A stretch of 64,000 nt of DNA, from NCBI RefSeq assembly GCF_042661605.1, contig NZ_JBHSWJ010000002.1, positions 1,178,001 through 1,242,000 on the forward strand. Reading direction: 5' to 3'. This document shows positions 27,327 through 36,632 of this stretch, piece by piece. The stretch is from Branchiibius cervicis. GTDB lineage: Bacteria; Actinomycetota; Actinomycetes; Actinomycetales; Dermatophilaceae. The notes below the pieces were generated by a model. That model worked only from the letters and a program-made list of their open reading frames with translations, was not told the origin of the DNA and did no database searches. Both the position numbers and the translations under genes were made by a program. Within the stretch, counting starts at the first letter, position 1; each line of letters begins with the position of its first letter.

Positions 27327-27773
27327 TTAGCCCTCGATGCGACCGCCGAGCCCCCAACGGGTGATCGACAGGTTGTCCGGCACCTGGTCGGGGCTGTCGT
27401 GATACGCGTACATCGGGCCGTTCGTCATGAACGCGAAGTAGTCATGGAGCGCGTTGCGTAGTGCATCCTCGTTGATCGCGGCATCGGTCATCGCCGCGTC
27501 GAAGCAGGCCACGGCGCGGCGGTTCATCTCCTCGTGCTCGCCGTTGCCCGAGTGCATGCGCACCAGGTCGGACTCGCTGCCGTAGCTCGAGGTGTACGCC
27601 GAAGGGCCGCCCCAGGCCTGCGCCCAGTAAGCCGCCAGACGCCGGGTGTGGTCGGCCTTGAACCGGCGGAACGCGTGGCTGACGACCGGATCGTCCAGGA
27701 CCCGGCGGTGCCACGCCGCGGCCAGGTCGCGGACGGTGTCCGCGCCGCCGAGCGCGTCGTAGAGCGTGGTCAT
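27327..27773 (-). CDS. glbO: Truncated haemoglobin, group II (GlbO-like)
   Basis: 148 aa haem protein. TLYDALGGADTVRDLAAAWHRRVLDDPVVSHAF is the B-E region. The proximal His lies in RMHSGNGEHEEMNRRAVACFDAAM, and WGLGGRIEG closes the chain. Group II globins in actinobacteria bind O2 tightly and associate with membranes or respiratory metabolism. ATG 27773. Divergent from the PLP decarboxylase gene. Confidence 0.87.
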   Translation of the reverse strand: MTTLYDALGGADTVRDLAAAWHRRVLDDPVVSHAFRRFKADHTRRLAAYWAQAWGGPSAYTSSYGSESDLVRMHSGNGEHEEMNRRAVACFDAAMTDAAINEDALRNALHDYFAFMTNGPMYAYHDSPDQVPDNLSITRWGLGGRIEG

Positions 27774-27839
27774 CGCCTCACTGTTCACCCGCTGTCTACG
27801 GTGGGTCAATGACACGGGTAGACCAGTCCGGGGGCCGGG

Positions 27840-29261
27840 ATGCCCACTGATCCGCGAATGTTGCGCGGCGATGCGCCGTTGCTCGACGCGTGGCTGCGCT
27901 TCCAGGAGCAGCCGCCGACCCCGTTCACCATTCCCGGCCATAAGCAGCGCACCGATCTGGTGGGTGACGTCATCGCGGGGGACGTGCCGCTCTACGCGGG
28001 ACTGGACACGATGAAGCTGTCCGCCGGAGTTCTGGCCGATGCCGAGTCGCGTGCCGGCCGGTTGTGGGGTGCGGACTTCTGCCGCTTCTCCACCGATGGC
28101 GCGACCCACGCCAACCAGTCGGTTGCGTTGGCCCTCGGCGGTGACGGAGACCGCGTCGTGGTCAGCCGCTCGCTGCATCGTTCCCTGCTGCTGGGTCTGG
28201 TGCTGGCCGGGCTGGAACCGGTGTGGGTGAGACCGGAAGTCGACCGTGCAACCGGCCTGCCGCTCGGGGTGCGACCCGATGAGGTACGCCGTGCGCTCGC
28301 CCGAAACCCTGACGTACGTGCGGTTTTCGTCGGCGACCCGTCCTACGTCGGCACTGTCGGGGACGTACGGGGACTCGCGAACGCAGCGCACGAGCACGAC
28401 GTACCGCTGGTGGTGGACGCGGCATGGGCGGCACATTTCGGGTTTCATCCGGACCTGCCCGCGCACGCGCTGTCCCTGGGGGCGGATGTCGTCGTCACCA
28501 GCGCCCACAAGACGCTGCCGGCGTGGAGTCAGGCGGCACTGGTCCTGGCGAACGCCGGTCGGATAGACCTGGCCCGGCTGGACGCCGCGGTAGAAGCGAC
28601 GGCGACGACCAGTCCGGCGGGCGCAATTCTGGCCAGCACGGATGCTGCGCGGGCATTGCTGGCGCGCGACGGTGCAGCACTGTTGGGCCAGGCGCTGGAG
28701 GCTGTCGCGTCTGCGCGCCGGCGGCTGCACGAGGTGGAGGGACTGGTGGTTCTCGGCGCGGCCGACGTCGACCCGCTCAAACTCACGGTTCTGCTGCCCG
28801 GCACCGGCGCGGACGGTATCGCTGTCGAGCGGGACCTGATCGACCGGGGGTTTCCGGTGGAGTCTGCCGATCGCGACGTGGTCATTGCCGTGCTTTCGAT
28901 GGCGGACACGGCGGAAACTGTTTCTGCGTACGTCGATGCGCTGGTCGCGGCCATCGCGCGCCACCGGGGTCCGGCGCGTGACCCGGCGAGCGTGGGGACC
29001 TACCAGGTTCAGCCGGATATGGCGATGCTGCCACGGCAGGCGTATTTCGCTGCCACCCAGGCCATTCCATTATCAGAAGCGATCGGGGAGGTGAGCGCGG
29101 AGTTGGTCGCGCCGTACCCGCCGGGTATCCCGGTGCTGGCGCCAGGAGAACGCATCACCGTCCAGAGCATGGCCACCCTGGATGCTGCAGCGCACGCCGG
29201 GGTGCGGATTGCCTACGCGGCCGATCCGAGCCTGCAGACGATCCGGGTCGTTCGAAAATGA
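27840..29261 (+). CDS. Orn/Lys/Arg decarboxylase-like PLP enzyme (fold type I)
   Basis: 473 aa. PFTIPGHKQRTDLVGDVI at the N-terminus, FSTDGATHANQSVALAL, VVDAAWAAHFGFHPDLP and the PLP lysine in VTSAHKTLPAWSQAAL match the Orn/Lys/Arg decarboxylase major domain (Bacillus SpeA type). The C-terminal APYPPGIPVLAPGERI is also diagnostic. Substrate (Arg, Lys or Orn) cannot be decided. It probably makes a cytoplasmic polyamine. Confidence 0.88.
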   Translation: MPTDPRMLRGDAPLLDAWLRFQEQPPTPFTIPGHKQRTDLVGDVIAGDVPLYAGLDTMKLSAGVLADAESRAGRLWGADFCRFSTDGATHANQSVALALGGDGDRVVVSRSLHRSLLLGLVLAGLEPVWVRPEVDRATGLPLGVRPDEVRRALARNPDVRAVFVGDPSYVGTVGDVRGLANAAHEHDVPLVVDAAWAAHFGFHPDLPAHALSLGADVVVTSAHKTLPAWSQAALVLANAGRIDLARLDAAVEATATTSPAGAILASTDAARALLARDGAALLGQALEAVASARRRLHEVEGLVVLGAADVDPLKLTVLLPGTGADGIAVERDLIDRGFPVESADRDVVIAVLSMADTAETVSAYVDALVAAIARHRGPARDPASVGTYQVQPDMAMLPRQAYFAATQAIPLSEAIGEVSAELVAPYPPGIPVLAPGERITVQSMATLDAAAHAGVRIAYAADPSLQTIRVVRK

Positions 29262-29310
29262 ACAAAATGCGGACGACGGTGCGCTTTCTCTTGGTAACTT
29301 GATCATGCAA

Positions 29311-29333
29311 TAACGAAACGAACCGTATCGTTA
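29311..29333 (+). promoter_or_regulatory. Inverted repeat upstream of deoR, candidate operator
   Basis: taacga ... tcgtta with an 11-bp spacer, set in AT-richer DNA than its surroundings, 64 bp before the DeoR start. A TACTAT hexamer (29332-29337) resembles a -10 box overlapping the right arm. This would suit autoregulation by the DeoR protein; not proven. Confidence 0.4.
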
Positions 29334-29396
29334 CTATTGCTTGGGGAAACGAGATGAGACGTCCCATGGCGCGTGGGGCTTTGTAGGAGGTTGGAC

Positions 29397-30190
29397 ATGT
29401 TGGCTCATCAACGGCAGGACTTCATCCTGCGACGGATAAACCAGAACGGCGGAATCCGGGTTTCGCGCATTGTCGGTGAACTCGGTGTCAGCGACATGAC
29501 GATCCGCAGGGACATCGATGCGCTCGTTGCCAGGGGCCTGGTGACCAAGGTGCACGGCGGCGCGATCGCCGTCCATGACGACTCACCGGGCGGCCAGGGT
29601 TTGCTGCCTCGTGATGCCTCCCATTCGGTGCTGGGTCGCGCTGCGGCGAGCCTGGTCGAAGCCGGGTCGACTGTCTCGGTGTCGGCGGGGACGGTTGCCT
29701 ATTCAGTCGCTACCGAGTTGCGCAACCTTGCGGGCCTGAGCGTGGTGACCAACTCACCGTTGGTCGAGCAAGCTCTCTACGACCCGACCCGGGACGACCG
29801 GACGGTGGTGCTCACCGGGGTGCGCGCACCGCGAACGGCGGCTTGGCCGGACCGGTCGCGATCGACATGCTCGAGCGCACGCACGTGGATGTCGCGATCA
29901 TCGGAGCAGAGGCCATCGACATCGACGCCGGCGTCACCACATCGAACTTCCAGGAGGCACAGGTCGAGCGAGCCATGATCAACGCGGCCCGGCGGGTCGT
30001 GGTCGTCGCCGATCACGCTGCGTGGAGCACCGCGCTGCTCACCACGGTCAGCGAGCTGTCCCGTGTCGATGTTCTGGTGACCGATGCATTGTTGTCCGAG
30101 GGGGCGCGGCGGGAGCTGGCCCGTCGGTCGGTTCAGGTCCTGGGGGTGCGCCCGGCGGCGGCTACCCGGGAGTCGGCGATGGCTATGTGA
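29397..30190 (+). pseudogene. DeoR-family transcriptional repressor, frame-broken
   Basis: The N-terminal DeoR winged helix (QRQDFILRRINQNGGIRVSRIVGELGVSDMTIRRDIDALVARGLVTKVHGGA) and the sugar-phosphate-sensing domain (VSAGTVAYSVATEL, VVTNSPLVEQAL, then AGPVAIDMLERTHVDVAIIGAEAID, AMINAARRVVVVADHAAW) are both recognisable but lie in two frames. One missing base at about 29823-29836 joins them (about 264 aa). ATG 29397 has AGGAGG 6 nt upstream. DeoR proteins usually control sugar catabolic genes. None is adjacent except the GH3 enzyme beyond tetR. Confidence 0.8.
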
Positions 30191-30198
30191 CCCGGTAG

Positions 30199-30789
30199 TC
30201 AGCCGCGTGCCGAATTCAACGGCGGGCTGTCCACCAGGGTGTGCACGAGCCACTTGTACTGAGCGTCGGAGACGCCGATGCCGCGCACCGTCGAGCGGTA
30301 GAAGCTCAGCGAAGCGAGCATGTCCAGCAGCAGGTCGGGGTCCGTGTCGGCATCGATCTGACCGCGTTCCACGGCGCGTTCGATCAGGCGGATGCCGTTC
30401 TCTCGGCGGATACTGAAGAACCGGTCCCACAGCACGGGAAAGACTGCGGGGTCCAGCGCCGCTGCGATCGCATTGGTTGTGCCTTCGCGCAGGCGGGTCA
30501 GGTTCTGGTTCCTCACGTTGATCATGGTGTGTTGCAGGAGATCTCCGACGATGTCACCGGTGTCCGGGATCTCACCCATATGCATGACCGAGATGGCGGC
30601 GGCCGCAACGAGTTCTCCCTTGTCCGGGAAGCGGCGGTAGATTGCCGTTTTGCCGCACGCGGCCCGCTTGGCCACATGCTCGATGCGCAACTGGTCATAG
30701 CCGACCTCGAAAATGATCTCAACCGTGGCGCTCAGGATGCGAGCGGTCAAGTCCTCATCCGGTGGGCGGCCCGGGTTCGTCTCAGTCAC
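30199..30789 (-). CDS. TetR-family transcriptional regulator
   Basis: 196 aa. The N-terminal helix-turn-helix is LTARILSATVEIIFEVGYDQLRIEHVAKRAACGKTAIYRRFPDKGELV. The C-terminal ligand domain includes LIERAVERGQIDADTDPDLLLDML. GTG 30789 (VTETNPGRPP) is preferred. It is divergent from the GH3 glycosidase with a 129-bp gap, so control of that gene is likely by position. Convergent with deoR, 8-bp gap. Confidence 0.88.
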   Translation of the reverse strand: MTETNPGRPPDEDLTARILSATVEIIFEVGYDQLRIEHVAKRAACGKTAIYRRFPDKGELVAAAAISVMHMGEIPDTGDIVGDLLQHTMINVRNQNLTRLREGTTNAIAAALDPAVFPVLWDRFFSIRRENGIRLIERAVERGQIDADTDPDLLLDMLASLSFYRSTVRGIGVSDAQYKWLVHTLVDSPPLNSARG

Positions 30790-30877
30790 GCGGCAACCAT
30801 ACGTAACGTGGCTCCGCGGTCGTGGCACCAGCTGGGTACAGTCGCGATAACCGGTCATCGATCTTGGAGGAGTCACC

Positions 30878-30922
30878 ATGTCGCCTCACCAGCAGCGCGT
30901 GCAGCAGCAGGTCGCGCCGTGA
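30878..30922 (+). CDS. Possible 14-codon leader peptide, or true N-terminus of the GH3 enzyme
   Basis: ATG with GGAGGAG at ideal spacing opens MSPHQQRVQQQVAP and stops at TGA 30920-30922. That stop overlaps the GTG at 30919 of the glycosidase as GTGA. Either this is a translationally coupled leader, or it is the real N-terminus separated from the body by a one-base deletion, as seen in several neighbouring genes. Confidence 0.4.
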   Translation: MSPHQQRVQQQVAP

Positions 30923-33251
30923 GCACCGCCGAGGAGATCGCGGGCCGGCTCAGCCGCGCGGACAAGATCCGTCTGCTGTCGGGTAAGGACTTCTGGAACA
31001 CCGAATCAGTCGACGGCGCACCCGGGTTCATGCTCACCGATGGCCCGCACGGTCTGCGCAAACAGATCGGGTCGGCCGATCACGTGGGGTTGGCCGACTC
31101 GGTTCCCGCCACGTGCTTCCCGCCCGCCGCGGGGCTCGGCGCCACCTGGGACGTAGACCTCCTGCAGGACATCGGGGTCGCCCTGGGGCGTGAGGCCGCG
31201 GCTCAGGACGTCGGCGTGCTGCTGGGCCCTGGGCTCAACATCAAGCGGCACCCGGCCGGAGGTCGCAATTTCGAGTACTTCTCGGAGGACCCTTACCTGT
31301 CAGGCAAGGCGGCCGCCGCGATGGTCCGCGGCATCCAGTCGGTGGGGGTCGGAGCCTGCCTGAAACACTTCGCCGCGAACAACCAGGAGTCCAACCGCAT
31401 GAGGGTGGATGCCGTCATCGATGAGCGCACATTGCACGAGCTGTATTTGACCGGCTTCGAGATCGCGGTCAAGGAGTCTGCACCCTGGACCGTGATGCAT
31501 TCCTACAACAAGGTCAACGGCGAACACACCGGTGAGTCTTATCGCCTGCTCACCGAGATCCTGCGCCGCACCTGGGGATTCGACGGAGTGGTCATGAGCG
31601 ACTGGTTGGCGACCGCCGATCGACCGCGGGGCGTGCACGCCGGCTCCGACCTCGAGATGCCCGGTAGTGGCGGTCTGTGGGATGCTCGCGTCGCGCAGGC
31701 ACTGGACGACGGCGCCCTGGCCGAGTCCGATCTCGAGGCTGCCGTCACCCGGCTGGTGGCCCTGGCCGAGAAGGTGGCGGCGCGGCCACCGGCGACACCG
31801 GTCGATTTCGACGCACATCACGCGCTGGCTCGGCGAGCCGCGGCCGAGGCCAGCGTGTTGCTCACCAACAACGGTCTGCTTCCCCTCCCGGTCGACGCCC
31901 GGGTGGCGCTGATCGGCGCGTTTGCACAGACCCCGCGCTACCAGGGCGCGGGAAGCTCGCTGGTCCATCCGACCCGGCTCGACAACGCCCTCGACGCGAT
32001 GACGGCCATCTACGGCGACCGGTTGACCTACGTCGCCGGTTACGACGCGGCCACGGGGGAGGCGACAGCTGACGACATCGCGGCGGCACGGATCGCCGCA
32101 CGAACAGCCGAGGTCGTCGTACTCCTGGTCGGCCTGCCCGCCAGCTACGAGTCAGAGGGATTCGACCGCACCGACCTGCGGCTACCACCGGCCCACGATG
32201 CATTGGTGGAGGCGGTTGTCGCCGAAAACCCCCGCACGGCAGTGATTCTCATGGGTGGAGCGCCTGTCGAGATGCCGTGGGCGGACCGGCCGGCGGCCAT
32301 TCTCGAGGCCTACTTGGGCGGTCAGGCCGGTGGCACGGCCCTAGCCGATGTACTCACCGGTGCGGTCGAACCCGGTGGCCGGCTGGCTGAGTCCTTCCCG
32401 GTATCGATGCTGGAGCTGCCCGCCAACGCGAGCTTCGCCGAACACCCGACGCAGGCGCAATACCGCGAAGCAGCAAACGTCGGGTACCGGTTCCACGACA
32501 CGTGGCAGGTGGCACCCCGGTTCTGTTTCGGGCACGGATTGAGCTATACCGATTTCGACGTGTCGTCGATCATCGTGTCGGGGGAGGAGCACAGCCCCGA
32601 CCGGCAGGTCGGCGTCCGGGTCACCAACATCGGCGAGCGTGCCGGTGCCTGCGTGGTGCAGTTGTACGTGCACGCCGAGACGGCTGGTTCCGGGCGGCCC
32701 GAGCAGGAGTTGAAGGGTTACACCAAGGTGCATCTCACCGCAGGCGAGTCGCGCGAGGTGACCCTGCCGCTCGACGCTCGCTCGTTCGCGACGTACGACG
32801 CCACGGACGAAGCGTGGGTCGTTCCGACGGGGACCTACGAAGTCCGAATCGGATTGTCCTCCAGGGACATTCGCAGCACCGTCAGTCTCGAAATTCACGG
32901 CGCGGATGTCTCGCATCCCGTGAGCACCACGCGCGGTCCGGTGGCCGACGACCAGGAGTTCGCGGTACTGCTCGGCAGGCCGGTGCCCGCTGCACGACCG
33001 TTGGTGCCGTTCGACGAAGACTCGACCGTCGGCGATCTACAGCAGACCTGGCTGGGCCGGAAGATCCACGGTGCGCTGATCGGTCAGGCCATCAACAAGA
33101 TGGCTCCGGCAGACGACCCGAACTCGGGAATGATGGCTGCCATGATCAAGGAGTTGCCGCTGCGCGGATCGCAGCGGTCTCCGACGGCAAACTCAGCCTG
33201 GCCACGCTCGACCGGTTGATCGGCGTACTCAACACGTTGCGCAAACGCTGA
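30919..33251 (+). CDS. Glycoside hydrolase family 3 beta-glucosidase-like enzyme
   Basis: About 777 aa, no signal peptide, so intracellular. The N-terminal GH3 barrel has GFMLTDGPHGLRKQ, GPGLNIKRHPAGGRNFEYFSEDP, CLKHFAANNQESNRM and the nucleophile Asp in GVVMSDWLA. The GH3 C domain (AAAEASVLLTNNGLLPL, GAGSSLVHPT, VVLLVGLPASYESEGFDR) and the fibronectin-III-like domain (LSYTDFDVSS ... GSGRPEQELKGYTKVHL) follow. As deposited the frame ends at 33219 with unrelated residues. One missing base near 33166-33170 restores the expected end (IAAVSDGKLSLATLDRLIGV, stop 33251). The N-terminus is ambiguous (see leader). TetR is divergent. Confidence 0.87.
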
Positions 33252-33264
33252 CTCGGCAAAACAA

Positions 33265-33305
33265 CACTGTCTCGGTCGTTTCGCGATGAAACGACCGAGA
33301 CAGTG
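33265..33305 (+). terminator. Perfect 18-bp hairpin after the GH3 gene
   Basis: cactgtctcggtcgtttc and its exact complement are separated by the 5-nt loop gcgat, 13 bp after the corrected GH3 stop. It is likely a terminator, possibly bidirectional for the convergent glnA. No U tract follows. Confidence 0.8.
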
Positions 33306-33326
33306 CAGATGTCCGACTATCTGACG

Positions 33327-33510
33327 CCCGTTGACGACTGCTGTGCGGGGCTCGGCCTTCGCCGCCGACTCGGCTAGCGCCTCGTCGACGACTCCAGCCT
33401 CACTCCTCAGCAGTCGTACCCGTTGACGACTGCTGTGCGGGGCTCGGCCTTCGCCGCCGACTCGGCTAGCGCCTCGTCGACGACTCCAGCCTCACTCCTC
33501 AGCAGTCGTA
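33327..33510. repeat. 92-bp tandem duplication overlapping the glnA 3' end
   Basis: Two apparently identical 92-bp units (33327-33418 and 33419-33510). Each unit carries short terminal inverted repeats (acgactgctg near the left end, cagcagtcgt near the right end). The second unit contains the last glnA codons (Tyr-Asp-Cys-stop, 33499-33510). The first is an extra copy of that gene end plus downstream DNA. Confidence 0.9.
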
Positions 33511-34923
33511 GTACATCTCGAATTCGTGCGGGTGCGGGCGGAACCGGATGGGGTCGACCTCGGTGGTGCGCTTCAGGTCGATCCAGGTCTCAATCAGGTC
33601 GGGGGTGAACACGTCGCCCTCGGTGAGGAACTCGTGGTCGTCCTCCAGCGCGTCCAGGACTGCCGGCAGCGAACCGGGGACCTGCGCGATGTTCGCGTGC
33701 TCCTCCGGCGGCAACTCGTACAGGTCCTTATCCACCGGCTCCGGGGGCTCGATGCGGTTCTTGATGCCGTCGATGCCGGCCATCAACTGCGCCGCAAAGC
33801 ACAGGTAGGGGTTCGCCGACGGGTCCGGGATCCGGAACTCGATGCGCTTGGCCTTGGGCGACGTACCCGCAATCGGGATACGCACACAGGCCGAACGGTT
33901 GCGGGCCGAGTAGACCAGGTTGACCGGCGCCTCGTAACCCGGGACCAGGCGGTGGTAGGAGTTGACTGTCGGGTTGGTGAAAGCCAGCAAGGACGGCGCG
34001 TGCTTGAGCAGACCGCCGATGTACCAGCGGGCGATGTCCGACAGGCCGCCGTAGCCCTTCTCGTCGTAGAACAGCGGCTCGCCGCCCTTCCACAGCGACT
34101 GGTGGGTGTGCATGCCCGAACCGTTGTCGCCGAAGATCGGCTTCGGCATGAAGGTCACGGTCTTGCCAGCCGCCCAGGCGACATTCTTGATGATGTACTT
34201 GAACTTCTGGATGTCATCGCCGGAGTGCTGCAGGGTCGTGAACTTGTAGTTGATCTCCTGCTGGCCCGCGGTGCCCACTTCGTGGTGCGCGCGCTCGACC
34301 TCGAGGCCGACCTGGCCCAGGACTGCGACCATCTCGTCGCGCAGGTCCACGAAATGGTCGGACGGCGGGACCGGGAAGTATCCGCCCTTATAGCGGGTCT
34401 TGTATCCGCGGTTACCGCCTTCCTCGACACGACCGGTGTTCCATGCGCCCTCGACGGAGTCGATGTAGTAGTAACCGGAGCGCTGATTGGTCTCGAACCG
34501 CACGTCGTCGAAGATGTAGAACTCCGCCTCGGGGGCGAAGTAGGCAGTGTCGGCGATCCCGGTCGAGGTCAGGTACGCCTCCGCTTTCGCCGCCACGTTA
34601 CGTGGGTCGCGGCTGTAGGCCTCGTCGGTGAACGGGTCGACGACCGAAAAGTTCATGACCAGCGTCTTGCGGTCGCGGAACGGGTCGATGTACGCGGTCG
34701 CGGGATCCGGCAGCAGCTTCATGTCCGACTCGTTGATGGCCTGGAAACCGCGCACCGACGAACCGTCGAACATGTTGCCGACCGTGAAGGCATCCTCGGT
34801 GAACGCCGCAGCCGGCACGTTGAAGTGCTGCATCTGACCAGGCAGGTCGCAGAAGCGGATGTCGACGAACTCGACATCTTCGTCCTTCAGGTACTTCAGG
34901 ACCTCATCGCCTGATTTGAACAT
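33499..34923 (-). CDS. glnA: GlnA, glutamine synthetase type I
   Basis: 474 aa, dodecameric GSI-beta type. FVDIRFCDLPGQMQHFNVP, FAPEAEFYIFDDVRF (metal Glu), EVGTAGQQEINYKF, FGDNGSGMHTHQSLW (catalytic loop), NPTVNSYHRLVPGYEAPV and SARNRSACVRIP are present. The adenylylation Tyr lies in KDLYELPPEE, so GlnE control is expected. ATG 34923 has GGAGG. The final residues are inside the tandem repeat. Confidence 0.97.
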   Translation of the reverse strand: MFKSGDEVLKYLKDEDVEFVDIRFCDLPGQMQHFNVPAAAFTEDAFTVGNMFDGSSVRGFQAINESDMKLLPDPATAYIDPFRDRKTLVMNFSVVDPFTDEAYSRDPRNVAAKAEAYLTSTGIADTAYFAPEAEFYIFDDVRFETNQRSGYYYIDSVEGAWNTGRVEEGGNRGYKTRYKGGYFPVPPSDHFVDLRDEMVAVLGQVGLEVERAHHEVGTAGQQEINYKFTTLQHSGDDIQKFKYIIKNVAWAAGKTVTFMPKPIFGDNGSGMHTHQSLWKGGEPLFYDEKGYGGLSDIARWYIGGLLKHAPSLLAFTNPTVNSYHRLVPGYEAPVNLVYSARNRSACVRIPIAGTSPKAKRIEFRIPDPSANPYLCFAAQLMAGIDGIKNRIEPPEPVDKDLYELPPEEHANIAQVPGSLPAVLDALEDDHEFLTEGDVFTPDLIETWIDLKRTTEVDPIRFRPHPHEFEMYYDC

Positions 34924-35146
34924 GGAACCTCCATTGGCTGGATGTGGCGCGAACAAGTCCATCCGCACCGTGCCCCGACCTTACGCGGGGGCGATTACTC
35001 GGCAATCACTCGCACGTTTCACCCGTGTTACGTCCCGCTGGGCGACCCGGGGGACTGACAAACCGGCAGGTCACGGGCTCCCCAGGGGGCGTACGGCGGG
35101 TGGAACGTCCGCGACCATCCTGCCCCCACGACGTACCCTCGTGTGC
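34924..35146. other. Divergent intergenic region glnA / RDD
   Basis: 223 bp without a credible gene, between divergent starts. It must hold both promoters. I see no clear GlnR box or riboswitch. Confidence 0.35.
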
Positions 35147-35608
35147 GTGGTGGACCGCAAAGATCTCGGATCGTGGCTGGGTGGCACCGTCCCGGAGACC
35201 GACAGCCCTGATTGGCCCGGTCAGCGACTGGGCCTACCGCAGTCGGGGGCCGGTGCCATGGCACCGCTCGGACGCCGGGTCGGCGCGCTGTTCCTCGACT
35301 GGGTGCTCTGCTCACTGATCGCCGCCGCATTCTTCGGCTATCGGTGGGGCGGGCACTCCGCCTCCTTCGCGCCGTTGCTGGTGTTCGTCGCGGAGAACGT
35401 GCTGCTGGTGAGCCTGTTAGGTACGACGGTCGGTCACCGTTTGCTCGGACTGCACGTGCAGCGGATGGACGGCTCGGTGCCCGGTGTCGCCGGCGGCACC
35501 ATCCGCAGCCTGCTGTTGGCGCTGGTGATTCCCGCGGTCATCTGGGACAGCGACGGCCGAGGCATGCACGACAAGGCCGCCGGCACGGTGATCGTTCGCA
35601 GCCGCTGA
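35147..35608 (+). CDS. RDD-family membrane protein
   Basis: About 153 aa. Arg and the double Asp pattern of the family occur around LGRRVGALFLDWVLCSLIAAAFFG, two further hydrophobic segments follow (PLLVFVAENVLLVSLLG; SLLLALVIPAVIW), and the end DSDGRGMHDKAAGTVIV is typical. Several GTGs (35141, 35147, 35150) could start it. Role unknown; RDD genes next to glnA are common in actinobacteria. Confidence 0.8.
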   Translation: MVDRKDLGSWLGGTVPETDSPDWPGQRLGLPQSGAGAMAPLGRRVGALFLDWVLCSLIAAAFFGYRWGGHSASFAPLLVFVAENVLLVSLLGTTVGHRLLGLHVQRMDGSVPGVAGGTIRSLLLALVIPAVIWDSDGRGMHDKAAGTVIVRSR

Positions 35609-35634
35609 TCGCGGCCGGCCGGCGGTCATCTGCA

Positions 35635-35672
35635 ATCCAGCGGTTGTTTTGCTCGAAAAACGACCGCTGGAT
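35635..35672. terminator. Hairpin after RDD gene; left copy of a matched pair
   Basis: A 16-bp stem with one G-T wobble (atccagcggttgtttt against aaaacgaccgctggat). Its left arm and loop start, 20 bases in all, are repeated exactly at 36633-36652, on the other side of the AbiEi/DUF559-like gene. Confidence 0.7.
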
Positions 35673-35762
35673 CGTCGTCTGCCGCTGATCTGCACAACTC
35701 GTTTCCACAGGCGTTGGGGTTTCGTAGGGCACGAGTCGGTGGAAGCCGAGCACACTGCCCAG

Positions 35763-36626
35763 ATGCCAACCGACAACAGGGTGATACTGCGCGTGGCCCA
35801 TAGGGCCGGTTCCGTTCTGCCGGTGCGCGTGTTGATTGCGGCGGGAGTGAGCCGGCACGCCATCACTGCCGCGGTCGGAGCCGGCGAACTCATCAGGGTC
35901 CGGAAAGGCTGGGTTGCCCTGCCCGAGGCTGACCCGATGATGGTTGAGGCAGCACGGCGGTCGGTCGTGCTGACCTGCGTGACCCAGGCACGGCGGCTCG
36001 AACTATGGACCAGGTGCGACCAGACACCGCATGTCGCGGCGCACGTCGGTTCCGGCAGCCGCAACGCCGGCGGTGCGGTCGTGCACTGGACTGCGCCGGT
36101 TGTCGCAAGGGCGCCAGATCAGCTCACGGATTCGATCGAGAACGTTCTGGCGCTGATCGCAGAATGTCAACCATTCGAGGATGCGGTCGCCGCCTGGGAG
36201 TCCGCGGTGAACAAGGGCCTGATCGCCCGGAGTGCGATGAGCAGGTTGAAGCTACGACCGCGGGCTCGGACCGTGCTGGCGGCAATGGCGCCGTTCGCGG
36301 ATTCGGGGCTCGAGACGATCGTGCGGCTGCGGTTTCACAAGCTACGAATCGACGTGGCGGCGCAGATTTGGATCGAGGGCCATCACGTGGACTTCCTCAT
36401 CGGTGACCGTCTGGTACTCCAAGTGGATGGTGGCCACCACGTGGGCAAACAGCGCGATGAAGACATCGAACACGACCGAGCACTGACGTTGCTCGGATAC
36501 CACGTCATGCGGGTCAGCTACGTGCAGGTCATCGAAGAGTGGCCCGCCGTGCAGGCGCAGGTCATGCGAGCAATGGCGCAGGGGCTGCACCTAGCGGTCT
36601 GGAATCGCCCTGCACATCAGCGGTGA
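35763..36626 (+). CDS. AbiEi-like / DUF559 nuclease-fold protein
   Basis: 287 aa. The N-terminal about 80 residues resemble the winged helix of AbiEi-type antitoxins (AGSVLPVRVLIAAGVSRHAITAAVGAGELIRVRKGWVAL). The C-terminus is a Vsr/DUF559 restriction-endonuclease-like fold (SGLETIVRLRF, HHVDFLIGDRLVLQVDGGHH, HDRALTLLGYHVMRVSYVQV) with the Asp and Q-V-D-G catalytic-type residues. This architecture is frequent as a solo gene in actinobacteria, function unknown. The base composition looks more mixed than its neighbours, and matched hairpins sit on both sides. Confidence 0.75.
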   Translation: MPTDNRVILRVAHRAGSVLPVRVLIAAGVSRHAITAAVGAGELIRVRKGWVALPEADPMMVEAARRSVVLTCVTQARRLELWTRCDQTPHVAAHVGSGSRNAGGAVVHWTAPVVARAPDQLTDSIENVLALIAECQPFEDAVAAWESAVNKGLIARSAMSRLKLRPRARTVLAAMAPFADSGLETIVRLRFHKLRIDVAAQIWIEGHHVDFLIGDRLVLQVDGGHHVGKQRDEDIEHDRALTLLGYHVMRVSYVQVIEEWPAVQAQVMRAMAQGLHLAVWNRPAHQR

Positions 36627-36632
36627 TCAGCG

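Noticed and set aside
30199..33251. Mobile element around deoR/tetR/GH3
   Set aside because: No transposase, integrase or target-site duplication seen; ordinary regulator-enzyme layout.
33327..33510. CRISPR array
   Set aside because: Only two directly abutting 92-bp units with no spacers; no cas genes in the window.
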